Of a DNA stretch of 43,250 bases, positions 33,980 to 41,743 are shown piece by piece. The notes under the pieces are model-generated. The model was not told the origin of the DNA. It made no database searches and saw only the letters and a program-made list of their open reading frames with translations. Positions within the stretch are counted from its first letter, which is position 1; each line of letters starts with the position of its first letter. A program made the position numbers and the translations under genes. The stretch is from an uncultured Methanomethylovorans sp. (GTDB lineage Archaea; Halobacteriota; Methanosarcinia; Methanosarcinales; Methanosarcinaceae): positions 1 through 43,250 of the forward strand of contig CALBTS010000619.1 in NCBI GenBank assembly GCA_937968035.1, written 5' to 3'.

Positions 33980-36688
33980 TTATTTATCCACTGTTCTCTC
34001 TAAAGATCCGCACTGGGCCATTATGCCTGCATCCTCTTTGCGGCCTCTGGCAACTAACTTGATCCCCTCTGCTATGAGCAGTGTAAGGAAAGCAGCTCCA
34101 ATGGGCAGCATCCATTCCTCAAGGCTTAAGGGTGTCAGTTCGAAGACCATCTGTAACAGCGGTATGTACACCACGGACAGGATCAGCAGCAAGGTGATGA
34201 ACATTCCTGTCAGCATCAGTCTGTTGGAGAACAGTCCCATTCTTATGGCAGGCTCATCAAGGGATCTGAAGGCGTTGGGTACGAACAGTGCCATGCTGAC
34301 TATGGTCACGAAAGTGAGCGTCCTTGCCTTCTGCAAATCAGTAAAGGGATCAGCTATCAGAAACACCAGGAATGACACAATGCTCATCGTAAGTGCGATA
34401 CTGATCACAAGCACCAGGTTTCGCCTGCTCAGGATCTCTTCTTTCGGGTCACGGGGTTTCTTGTGCATGATGCTATCTCTCACCGGGTCCATACCCAGAG
34501 ATATGGCAGGTACGACCTCATTGAACATGTTGATGAACAGTATCTGGAGAGCCAGCAAGGGTATATAGTTGAAACCCAGGAGGGTTATTGCAATGAGGAT
34601 AAGCATCATCTCCGTGAAGTTACGGGATACCAGGTATGTGGTGAACTTCTCTATGTTGGCGTAGATACCCCTGCCCATCTTCACAGCTTCCACGATGGTG
34701 GCGAAATTATCATCCTGCAGCACCATTACACTGGCCTCACGCGCCACATCGGTACCCTTGACACCCATGGAAATGCCGATGTCGGCTTTACGCAGGGCGG
34801 GAGCGTCATTGACCCCATCGCCTGTCATGGCCACCACCTGTCCCTTGTCCTGCAGCGCTTTGATGATCCTCAGCTTCTGTTCCGGCCGTGCTCTTGCATA
34901 GATATTGATCCCTTCCACCACGCTCTTGAACTCTGCATCATCAAGCTCGTCCAGTTCAGTGCCAGTGATGGCTCCGTCAGCCACAATGTTCCTTATTTTC
35001 TCATCAGTGATATTGTCCAGGCACACAGTACCATCAAAGAGGCCGATCTCCCTGGCTATAGCCTTTGCAGTCTCCTGATTATCCCCTGTGATCATGACAA
35101 CCTTGATCCCCGCCTTATGACAGGTTTCAATGGCACTTTTTGCTTCTTCCCGGGGCGGGTCCAGCATAGCCACCAGTCCGAGGAAGATCATATCTTTCTC
35201 AAGCTCCTCGCTCTTACTGTTCAGAGGCCTGTAAGCCAGTGCAAGCACACGATATGTTCTCTGCGCAAGCTCAAGGTTCTTCTCCAGCATTTCCTCTCTG
35301 TCTTGCTTCGTAAGGTCCCGCACTCCGGAAGGACCATATATGCGCGTACACCTGTCAAGCACCATTTCAGGAGCACCTTTTGTAAAGGCCATCTCCTGCT
35401 CCTGTGTATCGTGCAGTGTGCTCATCATCTTCCTTTCAGATGTGAAGATGACTTCCTGCAACCTTGGAAGCTCATCATCCAGTTCTCCCTTCCATATCCC
35501 TGCTTTAGCTGCAGCCACCAACAGGGCAATTTCCGTAGGGTCCCCGACACCTTTCCATTCGTTGTTTAATTCTTCCAGTGACGCATTGTTGCACAGGGCT
35601 CCGGCTGTGAGCAACAGTTCCAGCCCTTTGTCATGCTCAACGTCAACAGGAGTCTTATCATTAAGCAGTTCGCCTATAGGCTCATATCCCGTTCCGGTAA
35701 CATCAAGTTCCCTGCCTGGAAGGATGATCCTCCTCACGATCATCTCGTTGCGGGTAAGGGTACCGGTCTTATCAGTACAGATCACAGTTGTAGAGCCCAG
35801 TGTTTCCACACCCAGCATTTTTCTCACAATGGCATTTTGTTTTGCCATGTGTCGCATCCCATTGGCAAGGGTTATGGTCATGGTAAGGGGCAGACCCTCC
35901 GGCACTGCCGCCACAGCCAGCGCAATGGCGATCAAGAGCATCTCTGCCACTGGAGCTCCCTTATATATGCCCGTGACCAAAGTGACCAGAGAAGCTATCA
36001 GGGCTATGATGGCCAGTGTACGGGCGAGCTTCGCTATCTTCTCCTGCAGGGGGGTTGTTTCCTCCTCCTGCTGTACAAGTCCGGCGATTTCTCCAAGTTT
36101 AGTTCCCATGCCTGTGGAAATCACAAGAGCGCTGCATTTACCGTGTACTATCTGTGTGCCTGCAAAGATCATCTCATCCTTTTCTTTGTTCACAGGCATG
36201 CTCTCCCCGGTCAGTGCCGCTTCTTCTATCCGAAGCCCCACCATCTCCATCACGAGAGCATCGGCTGGTATCATATCTCCGCTTTCAAGCACCAGTATAT
36301 CCCCGGGAACAACATCACTGGAAGGTATCTCCTTCAGTGTTCCTTCCCTGTGCACTCGTGTGACCGGCTGCACGAATTTCTTTAAGGCCTCCATGGCCTT
36401 TTCTGCTCTGTATTCCTGCAGGAAACCCATAAGTATTACAAACAGGATGATACCGATTATAGCCCAGAAATTGATAACCTCGTGGGCCATCAACGATATT
36501 ATTGCAGCAGCAGCCAGTACCCACACTATTACATTTGCCAGCTGCCGCACCAAAACCTTCCAAGGCGTGACCCTGTTCTTTTCCTCAAGCTGGTTAGGCC
36601 CGTACCTTACAAGCCTTTTCTTGGCTTCTTCGTTCGATAGCCCCTCAGGGGAGCTTTCCAGTTCCAAAAGGGCTTCCTCGGTTCTCAT
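33980..36688 (-). CDS. Type II P-type cation ATPase
   Basis: 902 aa, full length. About ten membrane helices. The phosphorylated Asp is D306 in CTDKTGTLT. Other hallmarks are TGES (actuator), PEGLPL in M4, MITGDNQETA, and MTGDGVNDAPAL in the hinge. The N-terminal cation-ATPase domain (LSNEEAKKRLVRYGPNQL) and overall length place it with SERCA/PMR1/Na,K-type pumps, not heavy-metal CPx pumps (no CPC and no N-terminal Cys domain). In M6 the usual NLVTDG-type Ca-binding segment is replaced by INMFNEVVPAISLG, so ion choice (Ca2+, Na+, H+ or other) is open. The ATG overlaps the pfkB stop (ATGA) with AGGAGA upstream. Confidence 0.92.
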   Translation of the reverse strand: MRTEEALLELESSPEGLSNEEAKKRLVRYGPNQLEEKNRVTPWKVLVRQLANVIVWVLAAAAIISLMAHEVINFWAIIGIILFVILMGFLQEYRAEKAMEALKKFVQPVTRVHREGTLKEIPSSDVVPGDILVLESGDMIPADALVMEMVGLRIEEAALTGESMPVNKEKDEMIFAGTQIVHGKCSALVISTGMGTKLGEIAGLVQQEEETTPLQEKIAKLARTLAIIALIASLVTLVTGIYKGAPVAEMLLIAIALAVAAVPEGLPLTMTITLANGMRHMAKQNAIVRKMLGVETLGSTTVICTDKTGTLTRNEMIVRRIILPGRELDVTGTGYEPIGELLNDKTPVDVEHDKGLELLLTAGALCNNASLEELNNEWKGVGDPTEIALLVAAAKAGIWKGELDDELPRLQEVIFTSERKMMSTLHDTQEQEMAFTKGAPEMVLDRCTRIYGPSGVRDLTKQDREEMLEKNLELAQRTYRVLALAYRPLNSKSEELEKDMIFLGLVAMLDPPREEAKSAIETCHKAGIKVVMITGDNQETAKAIAREIGLFDGTVCLDNITDEKIRNIVADGAITGTELDELDDAEFKSVVEGINIYARARPEQKLRIIKALQDKGQVVAMTGDGVNDAPALRKADIGISMGVKGTDVAREASVMVLQDDNFATIVEAVKMGRGIYANIEKFTTYLVSRNFTEMMLILIAITLLGFNYIPLLALQILFINMFNEVVPAISLGMDPVRDSIMHKKPRDPKEEILSRRNLVLVISIALTMSIVSFLVFLIADPFTDLQKARTLTFVTIVSMALFVPNAFRSLDEPAIRMGLFSNRLMLTGMFITLLLILSVVYIPLLQMVFELTPLSLEEWMLPIGAAFLTLLIAEGIKLVARGRKEDAGIMAQCGSLERTVDK

Positions 36689-37614
36689 GCCATTCTCCTG
36701 TTAAATGAATTTGAAAAATCCTTAGAGATATAGTTCTCGTTCTGTGTACATACGTGGGCAGCAAAGCTTATTGCAGTTTCTATTATAGAATTCCAGTTAG
36801 TTTCATTGATGCACTCAGTAAAAAAGCTATCATTATCCAGAGCAAGCAGACCGTATATCAGGCCGGCGTTAAAACTATCTCCGGCACCTATGGTGCTCAC
36901 AGTTTCCACCATCGATACCGGGTAATATGTTTCATTTTCACCTGCTTTCAGCCATACTCCTCTGTTCTCTTTTGTATATATCAGGCAGTAGCAACCGGAT
37001 TCTTTTACACGTTCATATACCTCGTCCACACTCTCTGCTGCAAAAATAATCTCAAACTCCCGATGTGAACCCCGAACCACATGTGCCAGTGATATATTCT
37101 CCTGCACCATGTTACGTATAGTTCCAATATTGTTCAGCAGAGATTCCCTGAGGTTCGGGTCATATAGGATGATCGCTCCGGCATCTCTGGCATTTTTCAA
37201 TATGTCCAAAAGTTTCTCTCTCACCTGCTCTGATACTGCCATCAGAGACCCAAAAAGTATGATGTCGCCTTTTCTGAGAACAGGGTTCAGTATCTGTAAC
37301 CGTTCATGGGGATATGTTTCATAAAGGACATATTCTGCATCATTCATCTCATCCAGAAAAGCCAGTGCAAGAGGAGTTTTTCCTACATATCTGTATATGT
37401 TCTCGGTATTCACTCCATTGGACATCAGAAAGTCATTTATAGTGCTGCCTAAATGGTCTGCAGATAACTCGCTAATCAGTGTTACATCTATCCCGCACCT
37501 TGCAAGAGAAACGGCAGTATTGAGCATAGCACCGCCGGGGGTTCCGGAAGCAGGTACCTTTTCACGGAAAGTTATATCGTAGAAAGTTTCGCCTATGGTA
37601 AATACCCTTCTCAC
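36685..37614 (-). CDS. PfkB-family carbohydrate kinase
   Basis: 309 aa from the GTG at 37614; a TTG at 37638 is an alternative start. The ribokinase fold shows the N-terminal IGETFYDI, GGAMLNTAVSLARCG (the substrate GG switch) and the anion-hole motif TIGAGDSFNAG, with catalytic Asp, near residue 250. It phosphorylates a sugar or sugar-like alcohol using ATP; the family includes fructokinases and nucleoside kinases, and the substrate is not evident. It overlaps the P-type ATPase start by four bases and follows the PAS gene by 41, so the three form one operon. The pairing with an ion pump is unexpected. Confidence 0.86.
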   Translation of the reverse strand: MRRVFTIGETFYDITFREKVPASGTPGGAMLNTAVSLARCGIDVTLISELSADHLGSTINDFLMSNGVNTENIYRYVGKTPLALAFLDEMNDAEYVLYETYPHERLQILNPVLRKGDIILFGSLMAVSEQVREKLLDILKNARDAGAIILYDPNLRESLLNNIGTIRNMVQENISLAHVVRGSHREFEIIFAAESVDEVYERVKESGCYCLIYTKENRGVWLKAGENETYYPVSMVETVSTIGAGDSFNAGLIYGLLALDNDSFFTECINETNWNSIIETAISFAAHVCTQNENYISKDFSNSFNRRMA

Positions 37615-37655
37615 TTTATTGCCTGCCAGATATAGCAAATGTGTAGAACATATTA

Positions 37656-38126
37656 TCAGATACTACATTTCCCATGCGTTTCGAATATAATGCTTTGCAG
37701 GTACATGACATTTCCCTGAGGGTCACGTTGTATGAAAGTTCTCTCTTCCACGGGCTTAGTTTCCCCTTTTTCTGTCATTATCCTGTATTTAAGTGTGATG
37801 TATTTGCTTCCTTCCTTGCAGTTCTCGATAGTTTCCAATTTAACATATTCACGTTCATCCGGCTGTATGATATCCTCATAGGACATTTTGCATGTAAAAT
37901 CTCCGGCTTTGTAGCCGAACTGTGAGATATTATCGGAAATGAACACGACAGCAAGATCCTTTGAAGGGTCCCTTGAAAGAGCAATAAAAGGACTGCTATT
38001 GATGATAGACTCCAGTACCTTTAACCTTTCAAATGCCTCTTTCTGCTTTTCCAGAGCGTAAAGCAATTCGTCCTTGCTTAGTTCCTTCTCTATCGTACAT
38101 GCATCCCTTTCAGTACTTGTATTCAT
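37656..38126 (-). CDS. Stand-alone PAS-domain protein
   Basis: 156 aa. Residues about 15-45 form a helical, probably coiled, lead-in (KDELLYALEKQKEAFERLKVLESIIN). A PAS fold follows, with SSPFIALSRDPSKDLAVVFISDNISQFGY, the typical FGYKAGDF and the IIQPDEREYV helix, then the terminal PAC-like strands (TLKYRIMTEKGETKPVEERTF). No kinase or output domain is attached, so it would work as a sensory or adaptor module. Cofactor cannot be told. GGGGG lies 6-7 bases before the ATG. It leads the PAS-pfkB-ATPase operon and could regulate it. Confidence 0.82.
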   Translation of the reverse strand: MNTSTERDACTIEKELSKDELLYALEKQKEAFERLKVLESIINSSPFIALSRDPSKDLAVVFISDNISQFGYKAGDFTCKMSYEDIIQPDEREYVKLETIENCKEGSKYITLKYRIMTEKGETKPVEERTFIQRDPQGNVMYLQSIIFETHGKCSI

Positions 38127-38224
38127 TCTATGCCCCCATTCATAAGGTACCCATTTATATCTATAACGGATTTAACCCTGTATTATTTAAGTATTTGCTG
38201 ACTGTTGTTAATTCCCGGTCACAG

Positions 38225-38250
38225 AATGTATCCATCAGATAGGATACATT
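38225..38250. promoter_or_regulatory. Palindrome AATGTATCC-N8-GGATACATT upstream of the PAS operon
   Basis: Perfect 9-base arms at 38225-38233 and 38242-38250, about 100 bases upstream of the PAS start on the minus strand. The ATGTATCC half-site recurs at 38288-38295 in the terminator hairpin. Good operator candidate for the PAS-pfkB-ATPase operon. Confidence 0.45.
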
Positions 38251-38276
38251 AAAAACTCTTGTCAAAATGATAGATC

Positions 38277-38311
38277 AAAAAAAGATCATGTATCCCTTTG
38301 AAAGGGATATC
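38277..38311 (-). terminator. Hairpin and T7 tract ending the redox operon
   Basis: TATCCCTTT (38291-38299) and AAAGGGATA (38301-38309) form a perfect 9-bp palindrome around one base. On the minus strand it is followed by CATGATC and then seven Ts (38283-38277). It lies 26-44 bases after the stop of the FTR-like gene, exactly where its transcript should end. Confidence 0.65.
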
Positions 38312-38334
38312 ATAAACTGTACTTTAAAGCGTAC

Positions 38335-38610
38335 TTATTTAATATACAGGCCACATCTGCAGGACCCACGCATCTCTATATCGCGATTCCTGGCCGCACA
38401 GGGGCAGATGATCTTCTTGTCAGTCTCTTTATCCCCCGTCCTTTTCTGACAGAAGCAATACCATTCTCCATATTGCTTCTTATTGTTGGATATTCCCTTC
38501 ACCGCTGTAACTACCACATCATAGTCGGGGTTCAGCCTGTATCCGGATTGGATCGCATTTTTCTTAGACTTTTCAAAAAACTCCTCTTCAAGTGGGGTAT
38601 TGAATTGCAC
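38335..38610 (-). CDS. Ferredoxin-thioredoxin reductase catalytic-subunit-like protein
   Basis: 91 aa from the GTG at 38610 (GGAG 7 bases upstream); a TTG at 38631 is the longer option. Six cysteines are arranged as C52-F-C54, C69-P-C71 and C84-R-C86, matching the CxC / CPC / CxC pattern of FTR beta. In that family four Cys hold a 4Fe-4S cluster and two form the redox-active disulfide that reduces thioredoxin. The first motif has Phe instead of the usual Pro (CPC). The final SCRCGLYI is typical. It is the third gene of the operon with a rubrerythrin-like protein and FprA, in line with a thiol-redox role under oxygen stress. No FTR alpha subunit is nearby, as is usual in methanogens. Confidence 0.85.
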   Translation of the reverse strand: MQFNTPLEEEFFEKSKKNAIQSGYRLNPDYDVVVTAVKGISNNKKQYGEWYCFCQKRTGDKETDKKIICPCAARNRDIEMRGSCRCGLYIK

Positions 38611-38653
38611 GTTAACACTCCTTTGTTCCAAGACTATTCTTATGTACTATGAT

Positions 38654-39856
38654 TTATTCCTTTGCAAGGGAAGCAAGCCGGCTCCCGATCTCTCTGCATT
38701 TGGCACGGTCTTCTTCAAAAGGCTTGAAGTTAACCTGGAATCCAGGTTCCACGATCTCAAAACCTGATTCTGAGAGTTCTTTTTCAACACCTTTCACTGC
38801 ACCGCCGCCCCAGCCATAAGAGCCGAAGACGAAGAACTTCTTGCCTTTTGGCTGGAGGCCTTTCATGTAGCTCAGGAACCCTGCAACAGTGAAGAACATA
38901 CCATTGTTCAGCGTAGGGGAGCCTATAGCAACTACCGATGCATCCATAAGTTCCTTTATTATCTTGCTCCAGTCGTTCTTACGCAGGTTCCTGAGTTTCA
39001 CATCCACTCCAGCGGATTGCACACCTTCCAGGATCTCCTTTGCCATTATCTCAGTGCTGTTCCACATTGTGTCATACACTATGAGCACCTGTGGTTTTGC
39101 CTCAGCATTGGCCCATTTGACATAGGATTCGATTATCCTTTCAGGTTCCTTTCTCCATATCACTCCATGCGCAGGGGCTATCATATCGAACTTGAGCCCC
39201 ATCTGCTTTACCTTCTCAGCATAACCAAGCACCTGTTTGCCAAAAGGCATGAGGATGTTGGCGTAATATATCTCGGCGTCCTCCATAACGCCTTCTACCT
39301 GGTCCTCGAACCTTTCCGAGGTTGCTATGTGCTGTCCGAATGCATCGTTAGAGAAGAGTATCCTGTCTTCCTTGAGATATGTGTGCATGCTGTCAGGCCA
39401 GTGCAGCATCACAACCTCAATGAACTGCATGTTCCTCTTTCCGATACTTATCTCATCCCCGGTCTTCACTACCTGGATATCCCATTTCTCGAATCCCATT
39501 TCACGATAATGTTCGAAAAGGCCTTTTTTGCCTTTAGCAGAACAAAATAGCTTTGCCTTTGGAGCTACTTCCATCATTGCAGGCAGGGAGCTGGAATGGT
39601 CCATCTCCACATGATTGGACACAATATAGTCTATCTTCGAAGGATCCACTATCTGAGAGATCCTGCTCAGCATCTCTTCAAAGAAAGGTGCTTTTACAGT
39701 GTCGATAAGTGTGATCTTTTCATCTATTATCAGATATGAGTTGTAGGTTCCACCCTTAGGTGTCTCGTATCCATGGAAATCCCGCAGGTTCCAGTCTACA
39801 ACACCTACCCAGTAAATACCTTCGGATATCTGCACTGTTTGTATATCATTTCCCAC
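38654..39856 (-). CDS. fprA: A-type flavoprotein FprA (flavodiiron protein, F420H2 oxidase type)
   Basis: 400 aa from GTG 39856 (GGAGAG upstream). The N-terminal metallo-beta-lactamase-like domain holds the diiron site: H82-x-E84-x-D86-H87 (NHVEMDHSS), a further His in MLHWPDSMHTY, an Asp in SNDAFGQH and His in APAHG. The C-terminal flavodoxin domain begins near 253 (VLIVYDTMWNSTEIM) and includes VAIGSPTLNNGMFFTVAGFL. In methanogens such proteins reduce O2 to water with F420H2. It follows the rubrerythrin-like gene by 13 bases and precedes the FTR-like gene by 43, making an oxygen-protection operon. NO reductase activity is the less likely alternative. Confidence 0.94.
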   Translation of the reverse strand: MGNDIQTVQISEGIYWVGVVDWNLRDFHGYETPKGGTYNSYLIIDEKITLIDTVKAPFFEEMLSRISQIVDPSKIDYIVSNHVEMDHSSSLPAMMEVAPKAKLFCSAKGKKGLFEHYREMGFEKWDIQVVKTGDEISIGKRNMQFIEVVMLHWPDSMHTYLKEDRILFSNDAFGQHIATSERFEDQVEGVMEDAEIYYANILMPFGKQVLGYAEKVKQMGLKFDMIAPAHGVIWRKEPERIIESYVKWANAEAKPQVLIVYDTMWNSTEIMAKEILEGVQSAGVDVKLRNLRKNDWSKIIKELMDASVVAIGSPTLNNGMFFTVAGFLSYMKGLQPKGKKFFVFGSYGWGGGAVKGVEKELSESGFEIVEPGFQVNFKPFEEDRAKCREIGSRLASLAKE

Positions 39857-39869
39857 TTACATCTCTCCT

Positions 39870-40361
39870 TTATGTCTGCATCCTGAACTCTGTAGCAGCC
39901 TGCAGCATTTCATCTATAAGCCTGTAATGTCCTCTTTCCGCTGCAGCTATCCTGTCAAAGAACTCTTTTTGTTCAGGCTCTGTTGCTCTTCTTCCAAGTT
40001 CCGTATAAAAATACTCGCTCTTGTACTCAAAGCGCAGGGCAGCAAGCAGGATGCCTATCTCTTCAAGTTTCTTGTCAGAGAATTCCTGTGTCAGAGAAGG
40101 AGTAAAGTCCGGGAAATGGTGTTCGACATGTGCAGCTTTCTTGTCTCCGTTCTTGAACTTTCTCAGCATCTCAGCGTGCTTTTCCTCTTCCCCGGCAAGG
40201 AATGCATACATCTCGCGGGCAGCCGGGTTAGGCATTGATTCTGATCTTTTAAGGTAATATGCCCTACCGTCTTCTTCAAGCTTGATGGCTACATCAATGG
40301 CTTCTTCCAATGTATCCAATTTGTCAAGTTGCTCAGAAATTTCCTGTAATACGTCTTTCAT
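39870..40361 (-). CDS. Rubrerythrin-like diiron ferritin-fold protein
   Basis: 163 aa. Four-helix diiron pattern: E29/E30 in IKLEEDG, E59-x2-H62 in GEEEKHAEM, then FEYKSEYFYTEL in the third helix and ERGHYRLI in the fourth. Unlike classical rubrerythrin it has no C-terminal rubredoxin (CxxC...CxxC) domain and no Cys at all, so it needs a separate electron donor. Likely role: peroxide reduction or iron handling. It is the first gene of the operon with FprA and the FTR-like protein. GGAG lies 11 bases before the ATG. The 274-base upstream region, shared with the inositol-phosphate synthase gene, contains two CATATATG palindromes. Confidence 0.87.
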   Translation of the reverse strand: MKDVLQEISEQLDKLDTLEEAIDVAIKLEEDGRAYYLKRSESMPNPAAREMYAFLAGEEEKHAEMLRKFKNGDKKAAHVEHHFPDFTPSLTQEFSDKKLEEIGILLAALRFEYKSEYFYTELGRRATEPEQKEFFDRIAAAERGHYRLIDEMLQAATEFRMQT

Positions 40362-40475
40362 TATTAGTCATCTCCATCTGCTATTGTCTATATGGATGTG
40401 TATGCATGGCTGAAGACCAATTTGCAATTCCCCACACTTTCTGACTACAACCTGTAAAATTATATAACTTTCGAA

Positions 40476-40500
40476 CATATATGCAACATTTCATATATGC
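40476..40500. promoter_or_regulatory. Twin CATATATGC repeats between divergent genes
   Basis: CATATATGC occurs at 40476-40484 and 40492-40500, 16 bases apart, in the divergent region between the rubrerythrin-like and inositol-phosphate synthase genes (40362-40635). Each contains the palindrome CATATATG. They may be operator half-sites or TATA elements for either gene. Confidence 0.4.
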
Positions 40501-40635
40501 CAGTTCCATTGCTGGAAAGGCAGGTCAGTGAATATTTGTATTTAGAAACCTTTTTATTACCCCGTCTCCATTATGAAGTTTAAATTTATCATGTGGTTTC
40601 ATATTCTTCAATTCTTTTGATCATGAGGTAATCTA

Positions 40636-41739
40636 ATGGGCAAAATAAAGATAGCTATTGCCGGAATTGGTAACTGTGCCAGTTCGCTCATTCAGGGTAT
40701 TGAGTACTATAAAGATAAATCTCCAAAGGATGCCATAGGGCTGATGCACTGGGATCTGGGTGGTTATAAGCCCTTTGATATAGAAGTGGTAGCTGCCTTT
40801 GATATAGACAGCAGAAAAGTTGGAAAAGACTTGTCAGACGCGATCTTTGCCCTGCCCAACTGTACTACTGTGTTCTGTTGTAGTGTTCCAAGAACAGGTG
40901 TCATCGTTAAGATGGGAAAGGTGTTGGATGGGGTTTCAGAGCACATGGCAGATTATGATGATTCTCGTAAGTTCATCGTTTCAAATGCACCTGAATCTGA
41001 AAAAGAGCAGATAATTAAGGAATTGAAAGACTCCGGGGCTGAGATACTTTTAAATTACATGCCAGTGGGATCTGAACAGGCCACCCAGTTCTATGCTGAA
41101 TGTGCTCTTGAGGCAGGTGTGGCCTTTGTTAACAACATGCCTGTTTTCATCGCAAGCAACCCTGAGTGGGCTGCCCGTTTTGCTGAGAAGGGTATTCCCA
41201 TAATCGGGGATGATATCAAAGCCCAGCTTGGTGCTACCATCACCCATCGCACCCTTGTTGACCTTTTCCGCAAGAGGGGCGTAAAACTTGAAAGAACATA
41301 TCAGTTGAACACCGGGGGTAACACTGATTTCCTTAACATGCTAAACCGAAGCAGGCTTGCCTCTAAGAAAGAGTCCAAGACCGAAGCTGTGCAGTCTGTG
41401 GTAGGCAAGCGTTTGGACGACGATAATATCCATGTGGGTCCAAGTGATTATGTGCCATGGCAGAACGACAACAAAGTATGTTTCCTCAGGATGGAAGGCA
41501 AGCTTTTCGGTGATGTGCCTATGAACATCGAGTTGCGTCTTTCGGTAGAAGACTCTCCCAACTCTGCAGGTGTTGTCATTGACGCCATAAGGTGCTGCAG
41601 GCTTGCGCTGGACAGAGGCATTGGTGGTATACTTTATTCCCCATCTGCTTATTTCATGAAACATCCTCCCAGACAGTTCACTGACGATGAAGCCTACAAC
41701 ATGACCCTTGAGTTCATTGCAGGTACCAGGGATAACTAA
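40636..41739 (+). CDS. Inositol-1-phosphate synthase, archaeal type
   Basis: 367 aa. It converts glucose-6-phosphate to L-myo-inositol-1-phosphate using NAD; in methanogens this supplies archaetidylinositol lipids. The N-terminal KIAIAGIGNCASSLIQGIEYY is the NAD-binding Rossmann loop with the NCAS signature. LNYMPVGSEQATQFYAE, NTGGNTDFLNM and the KNLVGDDIKAQ-like PIIGDDIKAQLGATITHRTL carry active-site residues, including catalytic lysines. PNSAGVVIDAIRCCRLALDRG is the conserved C-terminal helix. GAGGT precedes the ATG. The DUF429 gene begins 4 bases after its stop. Confidence 0.94.
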   Translation: MGKIKIAIAGIGNCASSLIQGIEYYKDKSPKDAIGLMHWDLGGYKPFDIEVVAAFDIDSRKVGKDLSDAIFALPNCTTVFCCSVPRTGVIVKMGKVLDGVSEHMADYDDSRKFIVSNAPESEKEQIIKELKDSGAEILLNYMPVGSEQATQFYAECALEAGVAFVNNMPVFIASNPEWAARFAEKGIPIIGDDIKAQLGATITHRTLVDLFRKRGVKLERTYQLNTGGNTDFLNMLNRSRLASKKESKTEAVQSVVGKRLDDDNIHVGPSDYVPWQNDNKVCFLRMEGKLFGDVPMNIELRLSVEDSPNSAGVVIDAIRCCRLALDRGIGGILYSPSAYFMKHPPRQFTDDEAYNMTLEFIAGTRDN

Positions 41740-41743
41740 AAAT

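Noticed and set aside
33927..34568. Plus-strand open frame starting in the gap and running into the ATPase gene
   Set aside because: All but the first 18 or so codons are antisense to conserved ATPase sequence; no ribosome binding site.
35340..36704. Plus-strand open frame of 454 codons opposite the P-type ATPase
   Set aside because: It mirrors the ATPase codons, is Ser/Thr-rich as expected of a reverse shadow, and lacks any recognisable motif.
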